Source: Oscillospiraceae bacterium (lineage in GTDB: Bacteria; Bacillota_A; Clostridia; Oscillospirales; Oscillospiraceae). Taken from it: 27,789 nucleotides of DNA. Of the stretch, positions 14,143 to 21,949 are shown piece by piece. Position 1 is the first letter of the stretch. Every line of letters starts with the position of its first letter. Position numbers and translations under genes: made by a program. The notes below the pieces were generated by a model. It had not been told where the DNA came from. It ran no database searches and saw only the letters and a list, made by a program, of their open reading frames with translations. Where the stretch lies: the NCBI GenBank assembly GCA_017408725.1, contig JAFQUA010000053.1, positions 1 to 27,789 on the forward strand. Reading direction: 5' to 3'.

Positions 14143-15506
14143 GCGGAACACTGATTGAGAACGCATCGGGCTATGCTGCGGCGTTTCAGGCCAACGATAT
14201 TACATCAGACGAGATGCGGGCTGCCATTAAGCTGTGGAGAGAGATGTACTACCATCAGGAGCCACAGAAAGAAGCAGATCACTGCCAGCAAATCCCGTAC
14301 ACCATTGTGCGAAAGCTGACAAAAACTGCCCTGTCCGAATACGAGGCCACCAGCCAGGACGAGTTTGCGTCCGGTGTGCTGAAGGCATTGAGCAAAAAAG
14401 CGGAAGCAGCCATGCAGGCGGTGCTGATCGGCGGCGAATGTCTGCTGAAGCCCATCCCTGACAAGGGCGCATTCCGGTTCAATGTGGTGCCCAGGCATAA
14501 CATTCTGGTGTTTGGCAGGGACGACAGCGGCAATATGACCGATATCGGAACTGCGGAATACACAGTAGACGGAAGATTTTATTATACACTGCTGGAGCGG
14601 CGGACAGTGGATGCAAGCGGGCATTTGACCATCCGTAATTATCTGTACCGTTCGCTGTCAAAGGACGCGCTGGGGCAGCGTATGCCGTTAAACAGCCTGC
14701 CCAGGTATGAGGCTCTGCAGGATGAATACACATTCCCCAAGCCTGTACATTCCGTGGGCTTGGCCAGCGTCAAGACGCCTATGACCAACTGCGTGGACGG
14801 ATCCTGTGACGGTGTATCTGTGTATGCTGCTGCTGTGGGTCTGATCCGCAACATCAACCGGAACGAAGCCCAGCTGAACGGTGAGTTTGAGCGGGGTGAG
14901 AGCAGGATCGTTGTCAGTGCAGACCTGATGCAAAAGGACGAGCACGGGAACAAGTCGTTCAAAGACCATGTATTTGTGGGACTGGATGAGGATCCGGAGA
15001 CAGTGGGTGTCAATATCTTTTCTCCACAGCTTCGTGAAGCGTCTTTCCTTGCCCGGAAACAGGAGTATTTGAGGAATGTAGAAAACGTCATTGGTCTCAA
15101 GCGCGGTCTTCTCAGTGAGGTAGAGGCGGCAGAGCGTACTGCCACAGAGATCACTTCCTCTGCAGGTGAGTACAACCTGACCATTATTGACTTCCAGAGA
15201 ATGTGGGAGGCTACGGTCAGGGAGACTGTGCAGCTGTGCGGAATCCTGGGGCAGATGTACAAAGTGCCCGGCGCCCATGAGGTTGCGGAGGACGCTGTAA
15301 TCATCAACTGGGGCAACGGCGTTCTGTACGATGAACAGAAGACCTGGGAGGACTATAAGGGCATGGTAGCAGCTGGTCTGTTAAAGCCTGAGATCGCTCT
15401 GGGCTGGCGGTTTAATATGCCGACTGAAACGGAAAGCGATCTGGCAAAGATCCGGAAGAAATATATGCCAGCGGCTATAGAAGAACCGGAAGAAGATGAT
15501 GAATAA
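14139..15506 (+). CDS. Portal protein (A118/SPP1-like)
   Basis: This 455-residue protein starts at GTG 14139 in a GTGA overlap, with GGGAGGG upstream. The order (after terL, before the minor capsid gene), the length and several conserved portal segments support the assignment. These segments are the wing/stem region around LIGGECLLKPIPDKGAFRFN, then YAAAVGLIRNINRNEAQLNG, the helix VIGLKRGLLSEVEAAERTAT, and the acidic C terminus (EEPEEDDE). Twelve copies form the ring at the capsid vertex through which DNA enters and leaves, and it docks the terminase. It ends in a one-base overlap (TAATG) with the next gene. Confidence 0.88.
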   Translation: MSGTLIENASGYAAAFQANDITSDEMRAAIKLWREMYYHQEPQKEADHCQQIPYTIVRKLTKTALSEYEATSQDEFASGVLKALSKKAEAAMQAVLIGGECLLKPIPDKGAFRFNVVPRHNILVFGRDDSGNMTDIGTAEYTVDGRFYYTLLERRTVDASGHLTIRNYLYRSLSKDALGQRMPLNSLPRYEALQDEYTFPKPVHSVGLASVKTPMTNCVDGSCDGVSVYAAAVGLIRNINRNEAQLNGEFERGESRIVVSADLMQKDEHGNKSFKDHVFVGLDEDPETVGVNIFSPQLREASFLARKQEYLRNVENVIGLKRGLLSEVEAAERTATEITSSAGEYNLTIIDFQRMWEATVRETVQLCGILGQMYKVPGAHEVAEDAVIINWGNGVLYDEQKTWEDYKGMVAAGLLKPEIALGWRFNMPTETESDLAKIRKKYMPAAIEEPEEDDE

Positions 15507-17323
15507 TGCTGACAGCATCTCAAATCAGTGCGCTCCGGGATCAATCGGAGCAGCTGCTGGATCCCATTGTTGATTTTTTGATCGAGGATATTGCCAAGCG
15601 CATCTCGGAGGCAGGGCAACTGACCAGCACTGCGGCATATGAAGTGTGGAGGGCACAGAATTTAGGCATATCCCAAAAGAAGCTAAAGAAGGAGCTGCAG
15701 AAGCGTCTTAATATCTCGCTGTCTGAAGTTGAGAAACTTCTTACACAGGCAGCAGAGACCGGTTATAACTTCGATATTTCCCGGCTTCCCACCACTCACG
15801 CTGTTCCGTTTGCCACAAATGACGCTCTACAGCAGATCTTGGCTGCAACAGTAAAGCAGGCTCGGGATGACTTGACCAATATGACACAGACTATGGGTTT
15901 TGTTGGGACGGATGGGAATGTGCATGAATTGACCCAAGCCTATCAACAGGTTTGTGATTTCGCATTCCAGAAGGTTAGCACCGGCGCGCAGGATTACCAA
16001 TCGGCAATCAGAGACGCTACCCGGGGACTCGCGGAGAAAGGTATCCGCACGATCGACTATGATTCCGGCGTACATACCTCTTTGGAGGCGGCTGTACGGC
16101 GCAATATCATGGGCGGTCTGGGCATTATGCAAAACCAGATCAGCCAGCAGAACCATGACGATCTTGGGTGTGACGGTTGGGAGATCTCAGCCCATCACGG
16201 AAGCGCTCCGGACCATGAGCCGTACCAAGGGAAGCAATATCCGGATGCGGAGTATCAGCGATTGAATAACAGTTTGGTTCGCCCGATCGGCGAGCTGAAC
16301 TGTGGACACGCTGCGTCCCCAATCATCCTGGGCGTGAACAGCCCCCAGTACACACCGGAAGAGCTGGAAGCCATGCGGCAGGAAAACGAAGATGGTGTTA
16401 CCTTTGATGGGAAGCATTACACCCTGTACGAAGCCACCCAACGCCAGCGGAAGTTCGAGAGATCTATCCGTGACCGTAAGCGCAGGATCCTGGTGGACGA
16501 AACTGTGGGCGATAAGGACAAGCTCCAGCAAGATCAGATCCGGCTGCAGGTCCTAAAACAGGAATATGCCCGGTTCTCCAAGGGCGTTGGGTTGCCTATG
16601 CAGCACAGCCGTATGGAGAAGGCCGGGTTTACCTGGAAGCATGGCAAGGCGGCGGAGAAGGCATACAAACAGAATCGGACGGAAGACATCTACCAGGTGT
16701 TTAAATCTAACGGTAGCTATCGAACAGAGAAGGGCGATTTTAACCTAACAGAGGCAAGAAAAGACTACGCGCAATTCTTGACATCGACACCGGAAAAGAA
16801 TAGAATGCTCTTAGAGCAATCGTTTAACAGCGTTGAATATAAAAAAGAAAAGTTGAAATCCGCTCCTTTTGGGTATTCACCGGGCCGAGATAAAGTTCTG
16901 TATGATCCTACAAGAAGCGATTTCTGGCAAATGGACTTTATAACGGTAAATACACATGAGTTGGCACACCGGATTGATTCTTTCTTTGTTAGGTCGAGCG
17001 AGAACAAGACGCTCCAGGAAGCGATTCTAAATGCTCAAAAGACTATTAAGTCTGCACCTGAAAAATATCAAGCCTATTGTGCCGATCACGACAAGCGAGG
17101 TTTCTTGTCAGATATATGCAGTGCAATATCGGAGAATGCTTACGATTTTCCGGCAGGGCATCCCGCAGAATATTGGCAAAAAGCCGGTGTGAAGGAAAAA
17201 GAAGTGTTCGCTAATCTGTTTTCTATGGAAACTTTTGCAGAAAAAGAAAACCTTGATTTTATCCGAGATAATTTTCCGGATATTTTTAAGGCCTATCAAT
17301 CAATGGACTTTGAGGTGAGCTGA
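15506..17323 (+). CDS. Minor capsid (MuF-like) protein fused to a C-terminal HExxH metallopeptidase domain
   Basis: This is a 605-residue fusion. Residues 1 to about 290 match the Phage_min_cap2/MuF-type minor head protein that contacts the portal: a helical N terminus, then the conserved CDGWEISAHHGSAPDHEPYQ and GELNCGHAASPIILGV segments. Residues about 290-390 are a charged linker. The C-terminal part (about 395-605) is a zincin-like domain with HELAH at 484-488, a later HPAEYW, and a candidate third zinc ligand Glu566 in KEVFANLFSM. MuF proteins with variable C-terminal toxin domains are known as phage-borne polymorphic toxins, and this zincin type occurs among them. GC falls from about 57 % (16561-16620) to about 30 % (16801-16860), suggesting acquisition of the tail. 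A purely structural protease role is the alternative. Confidence 0.85.
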   Translation: MLTASQISALRDQSEQLLDPIVDFLIEDIAKRISEAGQLTSTAAYEVWRAQNLGISQKKLKKELQKRLNISLSEVEKLLTQAAETGYNFDISRLPTTHAVPFATNDALQQILAATVKQARDDLTNMTQTMGFVGTDGNVHELTQAYQQVCDFAFQKVSTGAQDYQSAIRDATRGLAEKGIRTIDYDSGVHTSLEAAVRRNIMGGLGIMQNQISQQNHDDLGCDGWEISAHHGSAPDHEPYQGKQYPDAEYQRLNNSLVRPIGELNCGHAASPIILGVNSPQYTPEELEAMRQENEDGVTFDGKHYTLYEATQRQRKFERSIRDRKRRILVDETVGDKDKLQQDQIRLQVLKQEYARFSKGVGLPMQHSRMEKAGFTWKHGKAAEKAYKQNRTEDIYQVFKSNGSYRTEKGDFNLTEARKDYAQFLTSTPEKNRMLLEQSFNSVEYKKEKLKSAPFGYSPGRDKVLYDPTRSDFWQMDFITVNTHELAHRIDSFFVRSSENKTLQEAILNAQKTIKSAPEKYQAYCADHDKRGFLSDICSAISENAYDFPAGHPAEYWQKAGVKEKEVFANLFSMETFAEKENLDFIRDNFPDIFKAYQSMDFEVS

Positions 17324-17557
17324 TTGTACGTTGCACCGTGTGACATGAAAATTCTGTGCTCTGAAGAAGTTACAAACCTGAAGAAAGAATACCGCAAGAG
17401 GTTTGGAGAGCAATTTATTTGTTTTAACTATGCTGATTTCCAAGGCACAGAGAAAAAATGCGCCGCGCAGATCTATCTGGAAGCTCTGAGGCAGGCTGTA
17501 AAGGCTAGCGGACCATATCGCATCGTATCTCACCGATATGATGAATTTGACCACTAA
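17324..17557 (+). CDS. Small protein after the MuF fusion, candidate immunity or partner protein
   Basis: This 77-residue protein begins at TTG 17324, directly after the previous stop. GAGGTG at 17312-17317 is six bases upstream. An in-frame ATG at 17345 (70 residues, MKILCSEEVTNLKKEYRKRF) has no ribosome binding site and is the alternative start. The protein has a charged N-terminal helix, a FICFNYADFQGTEKKCAAQI segment and a C-terminal SHRYDEF motif, with no membrane helix. Small genes following MuF polymorphic-toxin tails usually encode immunity proteins, and position plus a terminator at the stop fit that. AT-rich like the metallopeptidase tail, it seems to travel with it. Inhibition of the protease is inference. 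Confidence 0.7.
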   Translation: MYVAPCDMKILCSEEVTNLKKEYRKRFGEQFICFNYADFQGTEKKCAAQIYLEALRQAVKASGPYRIVSHRYDEFDH

Positions 17558-17587
17558 ACCACCAACCATGTTCGGATGGTGGTTTTT
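17558..17587 (+). terminator. Strong rho-independent terminator after the candidate immunity gene
   Basis: ACCACCA (17558-17564) pairs with TGGTGGT (17577-17583). An inner CC-GG pair extends the stem past one A-A mismatch, leaving a six-base ATGTTC loop. Five T residues follow directly (17583-17587, the first shared with the stem). It begins immediately after the TAA at 17555-17557. A terminator inside the structural operon, between head genes, is unusual. It could set the ratio of minor to major head protein or close off the toxin cassette. Confidence 0.75.
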
Positions 17588-17757
17588 CTATGCCCAAAAT
17601 CCCAAGCGATTGGGAGAATATCTGTTGATAGAGTGGTTGTTTCCGTTTTGGAAATATCCACTTTTTCATACCCATTATTGGTCTACTCACAGACCTAACA
17701 AGGTGAGACGGCGGGTCATGGCGACGACCTAAAAAGCCTAGCCGGGAAAGGAAGTAT
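17588..17757 (+). ncRNA. Structured intergenic region upstream of the scaffold gene
   Basis: There is no convincing gene in these 170 bases. At least three further hairpins can be drawn. TCCCAA-GCGA-TTGGGA (17600-17615) has a perfect six-bp stem and a GNRA tetraloop. AGTGG...CCACT (17632-17662) has a nested TTTCC/GGAAA stem and five T residues (17662-17666), resembling a second terminator. GGTCT-ACTCAC-AGACC (17680-17695) is perfect. A weaker GGTC/GACC pair lies at 17714-17729. The scaffold gene starts at 17758 after AAAGGAAG. The region could be a leader RNA that regulates scaffold and capsid synthesis, a cis-acting packaging signal, or a small RNA. I do not recognise a named RNA family. Confidence 0.45.
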
Positions 17758-18327
17758 ATGAAAACAGAATTTTTGCAGAACCTGAAAGTCGGAGACCAGC
17801 CCCTTCCCAAGGAGGTCATTGACGCCATCATGGCGGAAAATGGCCGGGACATCGAAGCGGCAAAGAAACCTTATGCTGACTACGATACCGTCAAGAAGCA
17901 GCTGAAGGATGCGCAGACCACCCTCCAGGGCATTCAGGACCAGGGCACAGACCTGGAGACCGCGCGGAAGAATGCTCAGGACTGGGAGAAGAAGTACAAT
18001 GACGCAGTTATTGCCCATCAGCAGGAGCTTGCGGACAGAGACTTCCGCCAGATGCTGGAAACTGCCATCGCCGGCGCAAAGGGCAAAAGTGTGAAAGCAA
18101 TCCTCGGTGAGCTCGGCGAGGATCAGATCACCGCCCTGAAGGGAAGCAAGAATCAGGAAGCAGACATCACAGCCGCTCTGGAGGCCCTGAAGAAGGACAG
18201 CGGCTACCTCTTTGACACAGAGGGAACACCTCCCCCTTATTCCCGGGGTGCGGGAACACAAGTCACACCTCCTGCAGGTGCAGCCAATTCGTTGGCGGGC
18301 GCGCTGCGGGAGAAATATTCCAAATAA
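17758..18327 (+). CDS. Capsid scaffold protein, Gp20-type
   Basis: This 189-residue protein has the signature of the minor structural GP20/scaffold family. It has a short start (MKTEFLQNLKVGDQPLPKEV), a long acidic coiled coil (about residues 35-95), then a GAKGKSVKAILGE segment. A flexible proline/glycine-rich linker leads to the C-terminal helix NSLAGALREKYSK, which is expected to bind the major capsid protein. Scaffold proteins drive prohead assembly and are lost during maturation. Placement directly before the major capsid gene fits. The gene is preceded by the structured intergenic region and AAAGGAAG, so it may open a new transcription unit. Confidence 0.85.
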   Translation: MKTEFLQNLKVGDQPLPKEVIDAIMAENGRDIEAAKKPYADYDTVKKQLKDAQTTLQGIQDQGTDLETARKNAQDWEKKYNDAVIAHQQELADRDFRQMLETAIAGAKGKSVKAILGELGEDQITALKGSKNQEADITAALEALKKDSGYLFDTEGTPPPYSRGAGTQVTPPAGAANSLAGALREKYSK

Positions 18328-18347
18328 TCGAAAGGATGAATTAACTT

Positions 18348-19346
18348 ATGGCAATTACTTTGGCAGAAGCAAAAGTCGGCATGGCCGACAAGGTAGATCA
18401 GCAGGTTATTGATATGTTCCGGCGCAGCTCTCTGCTGCTGGACAACATGACCTTCGACAACTGCATCTCTCCCGGTACCGGCGGCTCTACGCTGGCATAC
18501 GGCTACGTGCAGCTCAAGACCCCCTCCACCTCCGCGGTGCGTACCATCAACTCCGAGTACACCCCCGGTGAGGCAAAGCGGGAGAAGAAGACCACCAACG
18601 CCATCATTATGGGCGGTTCCTTCCAGGTGGACCGGGTGCTGCAGAACACTGCCGGTGCAGTGGATGAGCTGGCATTCCAGGCGGAGCAGAAGATCAAGGC
18701 AACCGCTAACTATTTCCACAATCTGGTTATCAACGGCACCGCTGCTTCCGGTGGCTTCGATGGCCTGAAGCAGCTGCTGACCAAGACCGAGAACGAAATG
18801 ACCAGCACTGTGTCTTTGACCACCTCTGCGGAGCTGGACGAGAACTACAATGCATTCCTGGACGAGATGGATGCGCTGGTAAGCTCTCTGGATGGCAACG
18901 CTTCCATGCTGCTGATGAACAATCAGATGCTGATCAAGCTGCGTTCCATTGCCCGGCGTGCCGGTTACTACGAGCGCAGCAAGGACGACTTCGGCAGAAC
19001 CGTGGAGACCTATGCAGGTGTCCCTATGGTGGATCTGGGCAAGTACTACAACGGCACCGAGACTGTTGACGTTGTGGCTACTGAGGGCGGTAAGACCGCA
19101 ATCTATGCGGTAGCTCTGGGCCTGGATGGCTTCCACGGCATTTCCCCCACCGGTACCGGTGTGATCACCAGCTACATGCCCGATCTGTCCGCTCCCGGTG
19201 CGGTGAAGACCGGTGAGGTGGAACTGGTGGCGGGCGTTGCCCTGAAGAACACCCTGAAGGCTGCCGTGCTGAAGGATATCGCTATCGCACCTGCTGCAGC
19301 TGCAGCTCAGGTTGACGCTGGCGAGGATGACGACGGAGCGGAATAA
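18348..19346 (+). CDS. Major capsid protein (HK97 fold)
   Basis: This 332-residue protein follows the scaffold gene and has the features of HK97-fold capsids: a short helical N-arm, the E-loop region (STSAVRTINSEYTPGEAKRE), a spine helix (AGAVDELAFQAEQKIKATAN) and an A-domain with repeated glycine/valine beta strands. The segment MLLMNNQMLIKLRSIARRAG is typical of clostridial phage capsids. The C terminus is unusually alanine-rich and ends acidic (AGEDDDGAE). Codon use is the most GC-biased in the window (many CTG, ACC, GGC), as expected for a highly expressed gene. AAAGGA upstream of ATG 18348 provides a strong ribosome binding site. Confidence 0.92.
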   Translation: MAITLAEAKVGMADKVDQQVIDMFRRSSLLLDNMTFDNCISPGTGGSTLAYGYVQLKTPSTSAVRTINSEYTPGEAKREKKTTNAIIMGGSFQVDRVLQNTAGAVDELAFQAEQKIKATANYFHNLVINGTAASGGFDGLKQLLTKTENEMTSTVSLTTSAELDENYNAFLDEMDALVSSLDGNASMLLMNNQMLIKLRSIARRAGYYERSKDDFGRTVETYAGVPMVDLGKYYNGTETVDVVATEGGKTAIYAVALGLDGFHGISPTGTGVITSYMPDLSAPGAVKTGEVELVAGVALKNTLKAAVLKDIAIAPAAAAAQVDAGEDDDGAE

Positions 19347-19369
19347 CCTGATTAGAAAGGAGCGGCTTT

Positions 19370-19726
19370 ATGGTTGAATATCGGTTTTATACAGAGAAAT
19401 ACCACGGCAGCTCCATCCCGGAGAGCGCCTGGCCCAGTCTGGCGCAGGCCGCGCAGGCAAAGCTGGATCGGTACAAGCGTCAATACAAGGTTGTGGCCCC
19501 GGAGGATAACTCCGAGGCCATGGCTGTATGCGCAATGGCCGAAGCTCTGGATTACTTCACAGCAGCCCAGAACGGCACAGGAGCGGTGCAGTCCGCTTCT
19601 GTTGGGTCTGTGTCTGTCAGCTATGCAAATGCGGCTAACAGCGTAGACCTGAGCCCCAAGGGGCAGGAAAAGGAGCTGTACCGCTGCGCCTGCCAGTATT
19701 TGGAGATCTACCGGGGGGTGGGCTGA
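19370..19726 (+). CDS. Head-tail connector (adaptor) protein
   Basis: This 118-residue protein is the first gene after the major capsid, where siphoviruses encode the adaptor (gp15 of SPP1, gp6 of HK97). It is helical (SAWPSLAQAAQAKLDRYKRQ), followed by a helix ending in LDYFTAAQN and a small Gly/Ser/Val loop (GAVQSASVGSVSVSYAN). This helix-rich domain with a flexible loop is the adaptor plan. ATG 19370 follows AAAGGAG. It overlaps the next gene by one base (TGATG). Confidence 0.75.
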   Translation: MVEYRFYTEKYHGSSIPESAWPSLAQAAQAKLDRYKRQYKVVAPEDNSEAMAVCAMAEALDYFTAAQNGTGAVQSASVGSVSVSYANAANSVDLSPKGQEKELYRCACQYLEIYRGVG

Positions 19727-20094
19727 TGCTTGTACGCAGAAACGCCTGCCCGGCAGATTATCGGCTGTGCGATCAGACGGTCACTGTGTATCACAAAGAA
19801 GGCGACATCTACACCCGGACAGTGCACACCAATGTGTATCTGGACGAGCGCAAGAATCTGACCGTGGACAAGACCGGAAGCAAGGAAGCAAATTCTTTCC
19901 TCCTGGTCATCCCCGGGAGCACGCAGGCGGTTTTTGTGGGCGACAAGGTGCTGCGGGGCTTTGGACCGGAAATCAGTGACAGTAAAGCCTGGGCGGCCTT
20001 CATCCCTTCTAAAGTTCCCGGCTTGGTTGTGGTCGACTATGTGGACTGTAAGTACTGGCAAGGACAGATCGTGCATACGGAGGCGGGAGGATGA
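19726..20094 (+). CDS. Head closure / minor capsid protein
   Basis: This 122-residue protein is beta-rich, with alternating strands (CDQTVTVYHKEGDIYTRTVH, then SFLLVIPGSTQAVFVGDKVL) and a C-terminal strand (GLVVVDYVDCKYWQGQI). In gene order it occupies the stopper/head-closure position after the adaptor. The beta-barrel character fits the stopper class (gp16 of SPP1 type). It starts in a TGATG overlap and ends in an ATGA overlap with the next gene, so its level should follow its neighbours. Confidence 0.7.
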   Translation: MLVRRNACPADYRLCDQTVTVYHKEGDIYTRTVHTNVYLDERKNLTVDKTGSKEANSFLLVIPGSTQAVFVGDKVLRGFGPEISDSKAWAAFIPSKVPGLVVVDYVDCKYWQGQIVHTEAGG

Positions 20095-20543
20095 GAATAC
20101 GAGTTGCAGTGCCTGGCGTACAAGAATTAATTCAAAAGAAGGGCCTGACCAAAGACGGTGATGTACAGATGTTTCTTACCATGAATATCAATCGCCGCAT
20201 CGGCAGGTATATGCCGCATCTGACCGGTGTCACAGAGACGAAGTTAAAATTCATCCGCAGCAGTACGGAGATCGAAGTGGTGGGACCGCATGTGCATTAC
20301 CAGTACTTTGGAAAAAAGATGGTAAACAGCAAAACCGGGAAAGGACCGGCTTACATCCCCGGCATTGGCTTTCGCTACCGTCGAGGCACTGTGCTGAAAG
20401 CCACAGATATTCCTTTGCAGTACACAAAAACCCACAATCCACTGGCCGGCCCGTTCTGGGACAAGCGTATGATTGCCGCAGAGGGCAAGGCTATCAAAGC
20501 GGATACCGAACGCCACATCGCAAGGAGGAAGGGCAATGTCTGA
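20091..20543 (+). CDS. Minor capsid / tail completion protein
   Basis: This 150-residue basic protein belongs to the minor capsid 2 (HK97 gp10-like) group. It has an N-terminal helix (VPGVQELIQKKGLTKDGDVQ), a helix with NRRIGRYMPHLTGV, the strand VVGPHVHYQYFGKKM, and the recurrent PLAGPFWDKRMIAAEGKAI motif near the C terminus. Proteins of this group join the head connector to the tail terminator. The first codon overlaps the previous stop, and the last codons overlap the next gene. Confidence 0.78.
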   Translation: MRIRVAVPGVQELIQKKGLTKDGDVQMFLTMNINRRIGRYMPHLTGVTETKLKFIRSSTEIEVVGPHVHYQYFGKKMVNSKTGKGPAYIPGIGFRYRRGTVLKATDIPLQYTKTHNPLAGPFWDKRMIAAEGKAIKADTERHIARRKGNV

Positions 20544-20994
20544 TATTGAGAAAATGCGCTCGTGGATCGCTACCTTTCCCGAGCACCAGAAGCTGGACGG
20601 CTTTCAGGTGGACTACACCGACAGCGTGCCGAATAACGGCGGCATCTTCCCGTCCGGGTTGGTGGAGGTTTCCAGAAAGGCGGATATATTCGGAAACATA
20701 ACCGTGGAAAACCAGTACAATTTCGGCCTGTATTATGTGTTTCTGAAGTCTCCTGGGGATGATGAAGGTGCTGCTGTCAACGCTGACTGGGTGATGGACT
20801 TCCAGAAATGGGTCCAGGAGCAAAGCCTCCGGCACTTAGCCCCCACATTCGGTGATGATCCCTCCACGGAGCGGATTCAGGCGCAGAACGGTGTGCTTTA
20901 CGACGCCGACGAAGAAGGAACAGCCACCTATATGGTGCAGCTGTCAGTTAATTTTATCAAGGAAATAAGGAGTGAATCTAAATGGCTGATTTGA
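20536..20994 (+). CDS. Tail terminator-like minor structural protein
   Basis: The frame opens at 20473, but ATG 20536 sits seven bases after AAGGAGG (20522-20528) and gives a 152-residue protein starting MSDIEKMRSWIATFPEHQKL. The sequence is an alpha/beta fold with an N-terminal helix, a strand pair (FGNITVENQYNFGLYYVFLK) and a C-terminal strand (GTATYMVQLSVNFIKEI). This is the minor-capsid family found immediately before the major tail protein in Firmicute phages, where tail terminators are encoded. The role is inferred mainly from order. Confidence 0.72.
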   Translation: MSDIEKMRSWIATFPEHQKLDGFQVDYTDSVPNNGGIFPSGLVEVSRKADIFGNITVENQYNFGLYYVFLKSPGDDEGAAVNADWVMDFQKWVQEQSLRHLAPTFGDDPSTERIQAQNGVLYDADEEGTATYMVQLSVNFIKEIRSESKWLI

Positions 20995-21509
20995 CTTTCA
21001 ATACCAAAGAGAACCAGACCGTTGACCGCCATCTACTGCTGCTGTATCTGAACACCGGCACCGATAATGGCAATCCCGTCTGGTCCCCTGTCGGTAAGCG
21101 CGTGGGCGATTCCAGCATGAATTACGACTGGAGCGAGGAAACCACTACCGACATTCTGGGTGATACCCACACCAGCATGAGTAAGCCTGTGATTACTCAG
21201 AGCTTTGACCCCATGGAGCTGACTGCCGGTGACAAGGCGCAGCTGAAGATTTGGAATGCGGCGATCCGGGATCAGGATCCCAATGCACTGGCCAACATGG
21301 ATATGCTGGTGGTGCACCTGTATGCCGGCACTGCAGACACTGCTGCCTTTGCAGAGCGCTATACCTCCTGTGCGGTGAAACCGTCTTCTCTCGGTGGCGC
21401 CGGCGGCGGCAAGCTTGGCATGCCCATTGACGTGACCTACGGCGGCACACGCACTATTGGTACGGCAACTGTGAAGGCTGGCGCTGTAACTTTTACCCCT
21501 GAAGCATAA
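20982..21509 (+). CDS. Major tail protein
   Basis: This 175-residue protein overlaps the preceding gene by 13 bp and has the expected place between tail terminator and assembly chaperones. It is beta-rich, starting with LTFNTKENQTVDRHLLLLYL, with a conserved WSEETTTDILGDTHTSMSKP loop and the VTYGGTRTIGTATVKAGAV end. These features match the Firmicute siphophage tail tube family. Many copies stack into the tail tube around the tape measure. Codon use is strongly biased like the major capsid gene. AAGGAG precedes ATG 20982. Confidence 0.85.
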   Translation: MADLTFNTKENQTVDRHLLLLYLNTGTDNGNPVWSPVGKRVGDSSMNYDWSEETTTDILGDTHTSMSKPVITQSFDPMELTAGDKAQLKIWNAAIRDQDPNALANMDMLVVHLYAGTADTAAFAERYTSCAVKPSSLGGAGGGKLGMPIDVTYGGTRTIGTATVKAGAVTFTPEA

Positions 21510-21520
21510 GGAGGAGCAAT

Positions 21521-21949
21521 ATGAAGGAACTGAATTTCGAAACCGGCCTAGCGACTTATCGGGTCAACGGGAAATGTGAGATCACTTTCAACCCTACGGA
21601 TGTATCTTTCGCGGAAAGGCTGTTTCAGGCTTTTGACGGTCTGGCAAAACGCCAGGAGCGAGCAGAATCCGAGAAGCAGGAGACGGAGGGTGTGGAGCTC
21701 TTCGCGCTAGCTGAGCAGCGCGACAAAGATATGCGTGCTACTATTGACAGCATTTTCGGTACGCCTGTCTGCGAAAAGGTGTTTGGCGGCCTGAGCGTGT
21801 ACGCAATGGCCGGCGGTCTGCCCGTGTGGTGCAATTTTCTCATGGCGATTATCGATGAGATGGACGCTTCTGTGGCGGAACAGCAGAAACAGACCAACCC
21901 CAGAGTGGAGCACTACATGGCAAAGTATGCCAAGTATAAGAAAAAATGA
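21521..21949 (+). CDS. Tail assembly chaperone (G-type)
   Basis: This 142-residue protein sits after the major tail gene. It has a small N-terminal beta part (LATYRVNGKCEITFNPTDVS), helix pairs (AERLFQAFDGLAKRQERAES), and a segment around FGTPVCEKVFGG with MAGGLPVWCNFLMAI. It ends in a lysine run (KYAKYKKK). Such proteins coat the tape measure during tail assembly and are absent from virions. The stop (TGA 21947-21949) overlaps the ATG of the next gene inside an A6 run, a place where -1 frameshifting could make a G-GT fusion. Confidence 0.8.
   Translation: MKELNFETGLATYRVNGKCEITFNPTDVSFAERLFQAFDGLAKRQERAESEKQETEGVELFALAEQRDKDMRATIDSIFGTPVCEKVFGGLSVYAMAGGLPVWCNFLMAIIDEMDASVAEQQKQTNPRVEHYMAKYAKYKKK

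Noticed and set aside
14639..15316. 225-codon minus-strand frame opposite the portal gene
   Set aside because: It is antisense to a confidently identified portal gene, is serine/leucine/arginine-rich noise and has no start context.
17538..17732. 64-codon plus-strand frame over the terminator and spacer
   Set aside because: It runs through a strong terminator hairpin, has no ribosome binding site and is rich in Trp, Phe and Pro without any recognisable pattern.
18237..19136. 299-codon minus-strand frame opposite the major capsid gene
   Set aside because: It is the antisense shadow of a strongly codon-biased, highly expressed gene; no ribosome binding site and no protein family pattern.
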